Assembly (NCBI GenBank): GCA_913056245.1
Contig: CAJXME010000055.1
Span: 1 to 7,264 of the forward strand
DNA: 7,264 nucleotides
Reading direction: 5' to 3'
Origin: an uncultured Alphaproteobacteria bacterium
GTDB lineage: Bacteria > Pseudomonadota > Alphaproteobacteria > Puniceispirillales > UBA1172
Part shown: positions 1 to 6,191 of the stretch, piece after piece
Layout of the letters: every line of letters starts with the position of its first letter
Numbering within the stretch: the first letter of the stretch is position 1
The notes under the pieces: generated by a model
Databases searched by the model: none
Seen by the model: only the letters and a program-made list of their open reading frames with translations
Told to the model about the DNA's origin: nothing
Translations under genes and position numbers: made by a program

Positions 1-528
1 TCGACGCGCGAACCGCGCCCGGTCCTCCTCGGGAATGCCCAGCATCTCGCAGATGACCAGCACGGGCAGGGGGAAAGTAAAGCGGGGAATGAGGTCCCCG
101 CCGCCATCGCCCTCGAAGCCATCGATGAGGGCCTGGGAAAGGCGCGCCACCTCCGGACGGAGGGCCTCGGTACGCCGGGCATCGAAGGCCTTGGTCACGA
201 GGCCCCGAATGCGGCCGTGCCCCGGCTCATCCATAAGCAGCATGGAGTGGGAGAGGTTGCGGTAGACGGCGTTCTTCTCAAACACGCCCTCGCCGTGAAG
301 CGCCTTCATGCGCCGGGGATAGTCGTGCCCGAGGCGCTTATCCCTTAGGAGCTTTTGGCAGTCGCCGTAGCGATAGAAGACGTGGGCTTGGATCTCGGGC
401 AAAGCAATGGAGGGCGCCGTTGCATGGAGGCGTTGGTAGCGTTCGTAGGGCGCCTCGTGGAAGTTGTTGCCGAAGAGTTCGGCCAAAAACATCGGGCCTT
501 CTTCGTGGGCCTTGCCTACCGTGCTCAT
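1..528 (-). CDS. Cytochrome P450, N-terminal part (3' end beyond the window)
   Basis: Read leftward from the ATG at 528-526, this frame stays open to the window edge, giving 176 residues, under half of a usual 400-residue soluble bacterial P450. Residues 99-115 (MDEPGHGRIRGLVTKAF) match the P450 C-helix signature, with His104 and Arg108 at the positions that contact the haem propionates. The start MSTVGKAHEEGP, the segment PYERYQRLHATAP (27-39) and FTFPLPVLVICEMLGIPEEDR (150-170) also follow the bacterial class I P450 pattern. The oxygen-binding I-helix and the haem-ligand cysteine lie outside, so substrate and CYP family cannot be named. Such enzymes are cytoplasmic monooxygenases fed by a ferredoxin or flavodoxin partner; none is visible here. 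GGGAG at 542-538 is a ribosome-binding site 9 bases before the start. Codon use is strongly GC-rich, unlike the genes right of 780. The family call is secure. Confidence 0.9.
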   Translation of the reverse strand, partial: MSTVGKAHEEGPMFLAELFGNNFHEAPYERYQRLHATAPSIALPEIQAHVFYRYGDCQKLLRDKRLGHDYPRRMKALHGEGVFEKNAVYRNLSHSMLLMDEPGHGRIRGLVTKAFDARRTEALRPEVARLSQALIDGFEGDGGGDLIPRFTFPLPVLVICEMLGIPEEDRARFARR

Positions 529-537
529 GGCGCTGCG

Positions 538-542
538 CTCCC
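538..542 (-). promoter_or_regulatory. Ribosome-binding site of the P450 gene
   Basis: The minus strand reads GGGAG, 9 bases before the ATG at 528. It supports that start over any internal one. The 103 bases between the divergent P450 and Tat-protein starts (529-631) must hold both promoters, but I see no convincing -35/-10 pair in this GC-rich stretch. Confidence 0.5.
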
Positions 543-617
543 AGGGTGTTGGTGATTAGCTGGGGCCTGAGTGTAGCCCCTTCGCACCCCTTCCCCTAAG
601 CGTTTATGCTCGGGGGC

Positions 618-624
618 AGGGAGG
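618..624 (+). promoter_or_regulatory. Ribosome-binding site of the Tat-signal gene
   Basis: AGGGAGG lies 7 bases before the ATG at 632, an almost ideal Shine-Dalgarno sequence at normal spacing. It shows that the start of this otherwise broken reading frame belongs to a real gene. Confidence 0.6.
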
Positions 625-699
625 GAACTTTATGGACGACAATATGCTTGTGCCCGTTGCGGGCAATGGTCTCTTGCCGCTGCGGGCGCTGAATCGACG

Positions 700-960
700 T
701 CAGCTTTTGACCGGCCTCGGGGCCGGTGCGTTGGCCCTGCCTTCGGCGGCGCTGGCGGCGGGGGAGGGCAAGCAAGTGATGACCAAATCACAAGCTTCCA
801 TCATGGCTTTTGGAGACTCACCCCAAGACGCGCCTTTTTCCAAAAACGGCGCGGCCACATCGCGGTCAAGATCGCGAACCGTAACGTCGAATTTGTTGCG
901 AATTAAACTGCCGGCCAATTTACCGCCAACATTGCCCAGACCAATAAATCCAATTTTCAT
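700..960 (-). pseudogene. 3-hydroxyisobutyrate dehydrogenase-like NAD(P)-binding fragment
   Basis: From the ATG at 960-958 the protein begins MKIGFIGLGNVGGKLAGSL, a Rossmann fold start with the GxGxxG loop (GLGNVG, residues 7-12). VTVRDLDRD follows (26-34), the end of the second strand that selects NAD or NADP. CDLVITCLPSP at 58-68 and AASAA at 69-73 match the 3-hydroxyisobutyrate/beta-hydroxyacid dehydrogenase family, which oxidises a beta-hydroxyacid to its semialdehyde, as in valine breakdown. Family members have about 290 residues. Here family-like sequence ends after about 72-73 residues (near 745); the remaining 14 codons to the stop at 702-700 are antisense of the Tat-protein gene. The catalytic lysine and C-terminal helical domain are missing, so the product cannot be active. 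AGAGGG at 971-966 is a good ribosome-binding site. The gene lies 71 bases downstream of the acyl-CoA synthetase on the same strand and probably shared its transcript. Confidence 0.75.
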
Positions 961-965
961 GATAT

Positions 966-971
966 CCCTCT
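966..971 (-). promoter_or_regulatory. Ribosome-binding site of the dehydrogenase fragment
   Basis: The minus strand reads AGAGGG, 5 bases before the ATG at 960. This confirms that the 5' end of the truncated dehydrogenase gene is a native translation start. No terminator hairpin is evident between it and the acyl-CoA synthetase stop at 1032. Confidence 0.5.
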
Positions 972-1031
972 CATGATGACATTGATGGTCTGATTGAGGG
1001 GCAATTCGCCTATCTTTTCAAGCAAAATCGT

Positions 1032-2798
1032 CTAAAGGTTATGGCGATCGTAAAGGCGGTCAATCTGATCCCTGAATTCGCGCCGAATGATATGCCGCCT
1101 GATTTTCAGCGTTGGGGTCAGGCGTTTGTTTTCAACCGTGAAGCCATCCTCGGCCAAGACAAAACGGCGGATGCGTTCGACGGTGGTCAGGCGCGTATTG
1201 GCGGTGTCGATATCGTTTTGAATGAGGCTGATGATTTTATCGCGGCGGCCATTGGCACGGGCAATGCAGGTTTCCGACGGCACCACCACGGCCGCGAGCC
1301 ATGGGCGTCGATCGCCATCGACCATGGCTTGGGCGATGTTGGGCTGACTGGTCAGGCGTTCTTCTACACGCATGGGCGAGATGTTCTCGCCACCAGAATT
1401 GACGATGATATCCTTACTGCGGCCGATGATGGTGATATAGCCATCGGCGTCCATTTCCGCCAAATCACCCGTATGAAGCCAGCCTTTTTGAAGAACTTTG
1501 GCGGTGTCTTCAGGGCGATTCCAATAGCCTTGCATGACCAAATCACCGCGCACCAGCAATTCACCTTTATCGCTGAGTTTGACGCGTACCCCAGGCAAAG
1601 CGGGGCCAACGCTGGTGATGCGGATGTCATCAGGGGGGCTGGCGCTAATCACCGGTGAGGCTTCGGTTTGGCCATACCCCTGAACCAGCGGCAAGCCGAG
1701 GGCGAGAAAAAACCGCCCCACACGCGGGGGGAGAGCCGCGCCGCCAGAGACCATGAGTTTCAAGCGGCCGCCGAAATGAGCCTGAATTTTGCGCCGCACC
1801 GTATAATCCAGCACCCGATCAGTGATCATCTGGATCAGAGGAAGGCGGGTGTTGGTGGCGCGGGCATGGCCTAATTTCAAGGCCATATGCGCCAGCCGCT
1901 GGGCAAAGCCGCCGGAATTGTTGATCGATTGGTGGATGCGATCATGAAGGATTTCACACAGTCTTGGCACGGCGGTCATCATGGTGGGGCGAACCTCTTT
2001 AAGGGTCTGCGCCAATTGATCTGGGGCGGTGAGGTGATAAATCTCAGAGCCTAATAAAATGGGCAGGTAAAGCCCTGTGGTATGCTCATAAGCATGACTC
2101 AACGGCAAGAGCGACAAGAAGGTTTCATGCCCTAAATCAAGGCCGCGGAAGCGTTCTTCCGCGGATTGAATGTTATGCAAGATCGACCGATGGCTTAGCA
2201 TCACGCCTTTCGGTTGGCTGTCGCTGCCGGATGTGTAGATCAAGCACGCGGTGTCGTCTTTTTTGATTTTATTGATCCGATGATCCAGATCGATGGCGTA
2301 ATGATGGCCGTCTTTCATCAATTGTTGCCAGGAGATGATGGCCAGCCCTGCGGGTTGATGGATGGTCTGCGATTTTTCAACCATGATCATCAACCGGCAT
2401 TCACTGGCTTTTTCGGCGGCGCCTTCGGCGATGGAAGCAAGGCGTTTGGTGGAGCAAATCACCGCCACGGCGCCGCTGTCTTCGAGGATGTGCAGGTGAC
2501 GCCTTTCGGTGGCGCTGGTGGAGGCGGGCACGCTGATCACGCCGGTGGCCAACACCGCTAAATCCGGCACCACCCATTCCAAGCGATTTTCGGAAATAAT
2601 CACCACCCGATCGCCGGCGTTGATCCCCCGGGCAATCAAGCCTGAGGCGATATCGCGGATTTGCTGGGCGACCTCGTTATAGGTCAAGCCGATCCAATTG
2701 TTGTGAATTTTATTCCAGATGAATTTTCGCGTCCCATGCACCTCCACCTGATCAAAGAACAGGCGTGGCAAAGACTTTAAAGTTCGGGCATTGGGCAT
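1032..2798 (-). CDS. Long-chain acyl-CoA synthetase (AMP-forming, FadD/FadD15-like)
   Basis: This complete 588-residue protein belongs to the AMP-binding (ANL) superfamily. It activates a fatty acid with ATP to an acyl-adenylate and then forms acyl-CoA, in the cytoplasm or at the inner membrane face. Motifs appear in order: the phosphate-binding loop YTSGSDSQPKG (188-198), LPLSHAYEHT (231-240), the adenine-binding GYGQTE (374-379), LHTGD (441-445), the hinge region GRSKD (459-463), GGENISP (469-475), and the C-terminal catalytic lysine, probably Lys565 in TPTLK. Length and order fit the 600-residue long-chain class with the EHTTG segment rather than acetyl-CoA synthetases. The phosphate loop is unusual: the common Thr-Thr-Gly is Ser-Asp-Ser here (192-194). 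The start MPNARTLKSLPRLF fits the family; only a weak GGA precedes it by about 10 bases. The dehydrogenase fragment follows 71 bases downstream, suggesting acyl-CoA or branched-chain catabolism. Acyl chain preference cannot be read from the sequence. Confidence 0.93.
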   Translation of the reverse strand: MPNARTLKSLPRLFFDQVEVHGTRKFIWNKIHNNWIGLTYNEVAQQIRDIASGLIARGINAGDRVVIISENRLEWVVPDLAVLATGVISVPASTSATERRHLHILEDSGAVAVICSTKRLASIAEGAAEKASECRLMIMVEKSQTIHQPAGLAIISWQQLMKDGHHYAIDLDHRINKIKKDDTACLIYTSGSDSQPKGVMLSHRSILHNIQSAEERFRGLDLGHETFLSLLPLSHAYEHTTGLYLPILLGSEIYHLTAPDQLAQTLKEVRPTMMTAVPRLCEILHDRIHQSINNSGGFAQRLAHMALKLGHARATNTRLPLIQMITDRVLDYTVRRKIQAHFGGRLKLMVSGGAALPPRVGRFFLALGLPLVQGYGQTEASPVISASPPDDIRITSVGPALPGVRVKLSDKGELLVRGDLVMQGYWNRPEDTAKVLQKGWLHTGDLAEMDADGYITIIGRSKDIIVNSGGENISPMRVEERLTSQPNIAQAMVDGDRRPWLAAVVVPSETCIARANGRRDKIISLIQNDIDTANTRLTTVERIRRFVLAEDGFTVENKRLTPTLKIRRHIIRREFRDQIDRLYDRHNL

Positions 2799-2822
2799 GG
2801 GTTGATTCCAAGTTATTAGAAA

Positions 2823-2851
2823 ACTTTAACAGAGGTGAAAAGCAAGGCCAA
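2823..2851 (-). promoter_or_regulatory. Possible promoter of the acyl-CoA synthetase
   Basis: On the minus strand TTGGCC (2851-2846) is followed after 17 bases by TAAAGT (2828-2823), a moderate sigma-70-like pair about 25 bases before the synthetase ATG. It sits in the 184-base divergent region 2799-2982. The match is imperfect and could be chance. Confidence 0.25.
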
Positions 2852-2921
2852 TACCGATGGCGGCTGTGTTCTTAACAATGCGCAAGATTTCGATAGGTGA
2901 TTTTGTCGCGCCTTTGGCATA

Positions 2922-2949
2922 TTGCCGATTGCCTCACGCCGTTTATATT
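2922..2949 (+). promoter_or_regulatory. Possible promoter of the peptidase-kinase-pntA run
   Basis: TTGCCG (2922-2927) and TATATT (2944-2949) are spaced 16 bases apart, a reasonable sigma-70-like pair. The -10 element ends 33 bases before the preferred peptidase start at 2983, which leaves a short leader. Transcription from here would exclude the more upstream ATG at 2857 and so agrees with the start chosen below. Confidence 0.35.
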
Positions 2950-2970
2950 AAAGTTGATATATCTCATTCC

Positions 2971-2976
2971 TTGGAG
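2971..2976 (+). promoter_or_regulatory. Ribosome-binding site that decides the peptidase start
   Basis: TTGGAG ends 6 bases before the ATG at 2983. The in-frame ATG at 2857 has no comparable site, and the 42 residues it would add do not look like part of the family. Confidence 0.6.
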
Positions 2977-2982
2977 TTTTCC

Positions 2983-4779
2983 ATGCCTGATACCCTTTCA
3001 TCTTCCTTGCCCCAATGGTCATTGGATGATCTTTATCAAGGCTTTGATGCTGATGATTTATTGGCGGATCAGCGGTTCGTCCGCGAAGAGGCTGATCGTT
3101 TGGCTGAGGCGTGGAAAAACCGCATTCAAGATGCTAGCGCGGGCGATTTGGCTGATATCATCGCGGCCTATGAACAAATCAGCGAAAAACTAGGGCGGAT
3201 GACCAGTTTCACCGATCTGGCTTTTGCCGCTGATATGAGCGAAGCGGAAACCGCAAGGCAAGCCCAAACAATGCGCGAATTGGAAAGCGAGATTAGCGCT
3301 AAATTGGTCTTCATTGAATTGGAATTGGCCAATTTGGATGATGCGGTGATGGATCAGCATCTCAGCGAGCCGAAATTAGCCTATTGGCAACCTTGGCTGC
3401 GCATTGTTCGCGCGTTCCGCAAGCATCAATTGTCAGAAGATATGGAAACGCTTTTGCTGGAACGTCAACCGTCGGGGCGGGCGGCATGGATACGGCTTTT
3501 TGACGAAACCGCCGCCAGTTTGAAATTTCCCATTGATGACGCCATGGTCGGCGAAGCGGAAGTCTTGGATATGATGAGCGACCCTGACCCTGTGGTTCGC
3601 GAAAAAGCCGGGCGGTCTCGATCGAAAGTCTTGTCTGAAAACAGCCGCTTGATGACGCTGATCTTCAACACCATCGCCAAGGATAAAAGCGTCGATGACA
3701 AATGGCGTCATTTTGATCGCCCCGTGTCGTCGCGCAATTTGGCCAATGATGTCGAAGATGAGGTGGTGGACGCGCTGGCAGTCGCGGTGACCCATCGTAT
3801 GCCAGATTTGACCCATCGTTATTACGCCTTGAAAGCCCGTTGGATGGGCAAAGATCAATTGCCTTGGTGGGATCGCAACGCCCCGGTGCCGGGCGAAGAC
3901 CCCCGCAAATTTTCTTGGGATGAAGCCCGCGAGTTGATCCTATCGGCGTTTCGGGAATTTGACCCCAGCATGGCTGAAATCGCAGGCTGGTTTTTTGAAC
4001 GCGGCTGGATCGATGCCCCCACACGTGAGGGCAAAGCCTCTGGCGCTTTTAGCCACCCCACCGTGCCTTCAGCGCATCCTTATATTTTGATGAATTACAG
4101 CGGCAATACCCGCGATGTCATGACGCTCGCCCATGAATTGGGGCATGGCATCCATCAAGTGCTGGCCGCGCCAAGAGGGCATTTGATGTGTTCAACGCCC
4201 TTAACCTTGGCGGAAACCGCGTCGGTCTTTGGGGAAATGCTGGTGTTTCGGAAATTGCTCAGCATGACCGAAGACTCGGTTCAGCGGCGGGCGCTTCTGG
4301 CGAATAAAATCGAAGATATGCTCAATACTGTTGTTCGTCAGATTGGGTTTCATAATTTTGAAACGCGGTTTCATGACGCGCGAAAACAAGGTGAATTAAC
4401 GCCGGATCAAATCGCTGATCTTTGGATGGAAACCCAAGCCGATGCCTTGGGCCCCGCCATTCAGATGGATGAGACTTATCGGCCTATTTGGGGTTTTATC
4501 CCTCATTTCATCCATGTGCCGTTTTATGTCTACGCCTATGCCTTTGGCGATTGCTTGGTCAACGCGTTGTGGCAAGTCTACAGCCAAGCCGATGATAAGG
4601 CTGATTTTGTGACAAACTACCTTAATTTATTGCGGGCGGGCGGGGTCAATCGTCATGATGTGGCGCTGGCGCCCTTTGGCCTTGACGCGCGTCAAGAAAG
4701 TTTTTGGGGGCTTGGCCTTGATATGATCGCGGGCATGATTGATGACCTTGAAGCGATGTTGGCAGAGGAGCAGGGGTAA
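2983..4779 (+). CDS. pepF: M3 family oligoendopeptidase F (zinc metallopeptidase)
   Basis: This 598-residue cytoplasmic zinc peptidase should cleave short peptides, as in the final stages of intracellular protein turnover. It has the usual length of the PepF (M3B) family. The zinc site is HELGH at 384-388, with the third ligand Glu411 in LAETAS (409-414). Near the C-terminus, IPHFIHVPFYVYAYAFGD (506-523) is the family segment carrying the His and Tyr residues thought to stabilise the transition state. The N-terminal third is mostly charged and helical, as expected for the domain that covers the active-site channel. The frame is open from an ATG at 2857, but I chose 2983. It has a ribosome-binding site, and MPDTLSSSLPQWSLDDLYQGF is the normal family start, with a W-x-L-x-D-L-Y pattern. 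No signal peptide is seen. Its stop codon overlaps the next gene's ATG. The symbol is by family, and true substrates are unknown. Confidence 0.93.
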   Translation: MPDTLSSSLPQWSLDDLYQGFDADDLLADQRFVREEADRLAEAWKNRIQDASAGDLADIIAAYEQISEKLGRMTSFTDLAFAADMSEAETARQAQTMRELESEISAKLVFIELELANLDDAVMDQHLSEPKLAYWQPWLRIVRAFRKHQLSEDMETLLLERQPSGRAAWIRLFDETAASLKFPIDDAMVGEAEVLDMMSDPDPVVREKAGRSRSKVLSENSRLMTLIFNTIAKDKSVDDKWRHFDRPVSSRNLANDVEDEVVDALAVAVTHRMPDLTHRYYALKARWMGKDQLPWWDRNAPVPGEDPRKFSWDEARELILSAFREFDPSMAEIAGWFFERGWIDAPTREGKASGAFSHPTVPSAHPYILMNYSGNTRDVMTLAHELGHGIHQVLAAPRGHLMCSTPLTLAETASVFGEMLVFRKLLSMTEDSVQRRALLANKIEDMLNTVVRQIGFHNFETRFHDARKQGELTPDQIADLWMETQADALGPAIQMDETYRPIWGFIPHFIHVPFYVYAYAFGDCLVNALWQVYSQADDKADFVTNYLNLLRAGGVNRHDVALAPFGLDARQESFWGLGLDMIAGMIDDLEAMLAEEQG

Positions 4780-4781
4780 TG
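4764..4781 (+). promoter_or_regulatory. Coupled stop/start (TAATG) with internal ribosome-binding site
   Basis: The peptidase TAA (4777-4779) and the kinase ATG (4779-4781) share one base. AGAGGAG (4764-4770), inside the last peptidase codons, lies 8 bases before that ATG. This arrangement lets ribosomes finishing the peptidase reinitiate on the kinase, so the two proteins are probably made in a fixed ratio. Confidence 0.7.
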
Positions 4782-6152
4782 GCCTCAGATAACGCGAGTG
4801 TGTCAGGGCGGTTTCGCCGCTACGCCAAAGTCACAGGCACGATGGGCAATCTGGCGGTTAAGATGGCGGGTGAACGCTATCTTGGCCTGAAAGTCGATCG
4901 CGAAAAACACGCCGCGGAATTGCGCGATGCTTTGGGCGGATTAAAAGGCCCTTTGATGAAGGTGGCGCAGATTTTAGCGACAATCCCTGAGGCTTTGCCC
5001 CGCGAATACGCCGAAGAATTGGCCAATTTGCAAACCGACGCGCCGTCGATGGGATGGCTTTTTGTCAAACGCCGTATGGCGGCGGAATTGGGGGCGGATT
5101 GGCAAAGCCGGTTCGCTAGTTTTGAAAAAACCGCCGCCGCCGCTGCTTCCCTTGGCCAAGTGCATCAAGCGGTCAGCCATGATGGTCAAACGCTTGCGTG
5201 TAAATTGCAATACCCCGATATGGCGAACGCGGTCGAAGGGGATTTGCGGCAGTTGAAATTAATCTTGTCGCTCTATGAGCGCTACGACAACGCCATTTCA
5301 ACAGGTGAGATTCACCAAGAACTGGCCGAACGCTTGGCCGAAGAATTGGATTATCGCCGTGAGGCCAGCAATATGAGGCTTTATGCCCATATGCTAAAAG
5401 ATGAAGCCGGCGCCAATGTGCCAACGCCTCTTGATGATCTGTCAACGGATCGGTTGCTGACCATGACTTGGATCGATGGCATGCGGCTTAAGCGGTTCAT
5501 CGAAGAAACGCCAGATCAAGACGCGCGCAATGCCGTGGCGGTCAATATGTTCCGCACCTGGTATGTGCCGTTCTATTATTATGGCGTCATTCATGGTGAC
5601 CCGCATCCGGGCAATTACACCATCGCCGAGGATGGATCGGTAAACCTCTTGGATTATGGGTGCATCCGATTGTTCCGGCCTAATTTTGTCAGCGGGGTGA
5701 TCGACCTTTACAAGGCGTTGCGTGATGGTGATAATGATTTGGCGGTAAGAGCATATGAAAACTGGGGGTTCACGGGGCTTGATCAAGACGCGATAAATGT
5801 GCTGAACATCTGGGCAGAATTCATCTACACCCCCCTATTGGAAGATAAAGCCCGTCCTATTCAAGAAATGCGATCAGGGTCCCACGGGCGTGAAGTGGCG
5901 ATGAAGGTTTATGAAGAATTGAAGCGAATTGGGGGCGTTCAACCACCCCGCGAATTTGTGTTGATGGATCGCGCCGCCATTGGTTTGGGGTCAGTGTTCA
6001 TGCATTTGAAAGCCGAAGTGAACTGGCATCAACTTTTTGAGGGCATGATCGACGATTTTGACGAGAAAGCCCTTGCCAAGAGGCAGCGAGAAGCGGCACA
6101 ACTATGTGGTATACCAGACAATATTTATCGCCATGACGCATCCGCATCATAA
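4779..6152 (+). CDS. ABC1/AarF (UbiB-like) atypical protein kinase
   Basis: This 457-residue member of the ABC1/ADCK/UbiB family has atypical kinase-like domains tied to ubiquinone biosynthesis and lipid handling. Visible motifs are the N-terminal family helix GPLMKVAQ (57-64, in the place of KxGQ), the alanine-rich nucleotide loop AAAAASLGQVH (119-129), the lysine of LACKLQYP (Lys142), ELDYRREASN (189-198), HGDPHPGN (272-279) in the catalytic loop, and LDYG (291-294) in the metal-binding DFG position, with Asp292. All residues expected for ATP and metal binding are present. No hydrophobic C-terminal segments follow, unlike classical UbiB with its two membrane helices, so I do not call it ubiB. 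It is probably a soluble or peripheral family member. Adenylate chemistry, ATPase and kinase activity have all been proposed for relatives, and the substrate here is unknown. It starts inside the peptidase stop codon and ends 39 bases before pntA. Confidence 0.9.
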   Translation: MASDNASVSGRFRRYAKVTGTMGNLAVKMAGERYLGLKVDREKHAAELRDALGGLKGPLMKVAQILATIPEALPREYAEELANLQTDAPSMGWLFVKRRMAAELGADWQSRFASFEKTAAAAASLGQVHQAVSHDGQTLACKLQYPDMANAVEGDLRQLKLILSLYERYDNAISTGEIHQELAERLAEELDYRREASNMRLYAHMLKDEAGANVPTPLDDLSTDRLLTMTWIDGMRLKRFIEETPDQDARNAVAVNMFRTWYVPFYYYGVIHGDPHPGNYTIAEDGSVNLLDYGCIRLFRPNFVSGVIDLYKALRDGDNDLAVRAYENWGFTGLDQDAINVLNIWAEFIYTPLLEDKARPIQEMRSGSHGREVAMKVYEELKRIGGVQPPREFVLMDRAAIGLGSVFMHLKAEVNWHQLFEGMIDDFDEKALAKRQREAAQLCGIPDNIYRHDASAS

Positions 6153-6191
6153 GAATAATATCAATTGAGGAAACAAAGAGTAGGCAAAACA

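Larger units (their letters stand above)
632..976 (+). pseudogene. Tat-exported protein, 5' fragment fused out of context
   Basis: Only the first 45 or so residues look like a native protein. They form a twin-arginine signal peptide: NRRQLL at 21-26, a hydrophobic Ala/Leu/Gly stretch to about 40, and an Ala-Leu-Ala cleavage site at 40-42. Such signals send folded, often cofactor-bearing proteins across the inner membrane. The preceding VPVAGNGLLPLRAL (7-20) resembles, from memory, the start of SoxC-type molybdenum sulfite dehydrogenases; this is a weak hint only. From about position 770 the frame reads the antisense strand of the dehydrogenase fragment at 745-960, so residues after about 46 are meaningless and the stop at 974-976 is accidental. 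The good ribosome-binding site and the GC-rich codons shared with the P450 gene show that the 5' end is genuine. I read it as a gene cut at the join, not a novel short protein. Confidence 0.6.

Noticed and set aside
35..555. Plus-strand frames at 35-265 and 355-555
   Set aside because: They are antisense to the P450 N-terminal coding region and give Arg/Ser-rich or otherwise featureless products.
792..797. HindIII site (AAGCTT) close to the composition break, considered as a cloning ligation point
   Set aside because: Dehydrogenase-like sequence (CDLVITCLPSP) continues leftward past this site to about 760 or further, so the join is not at the restriction site.
985..1031. Possible terminator between the acyl-CoA synthetase and the dehydrogenase fragment
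   Set aside because: Only a weak three-pair GGC/GCC stem is present with no following T-run on the minus strand, so a terminator cannot be supported.
1041..1658. Long open frame of 205 codons on the plus strand
   Set aside because: It lies wholly antisense to the acyl-CoA synthetase, whose motifs are intact. Its composition is the mirror of that coding strand, and the product matches no family I recognise.
3433..3858. Minus-strand frame of 141 codons
   Set aside because: Antisense to the well-supported M3 peptidase, with no ribosome-binding site and no recognisable protein motif.
5132..5146. GCC/GCT alanine-codon run, considered as a microsatellite
   Set aside because: It encodes the conserved alanine-rich nucleotide loop of the ABC1 family and is explained by protein function.
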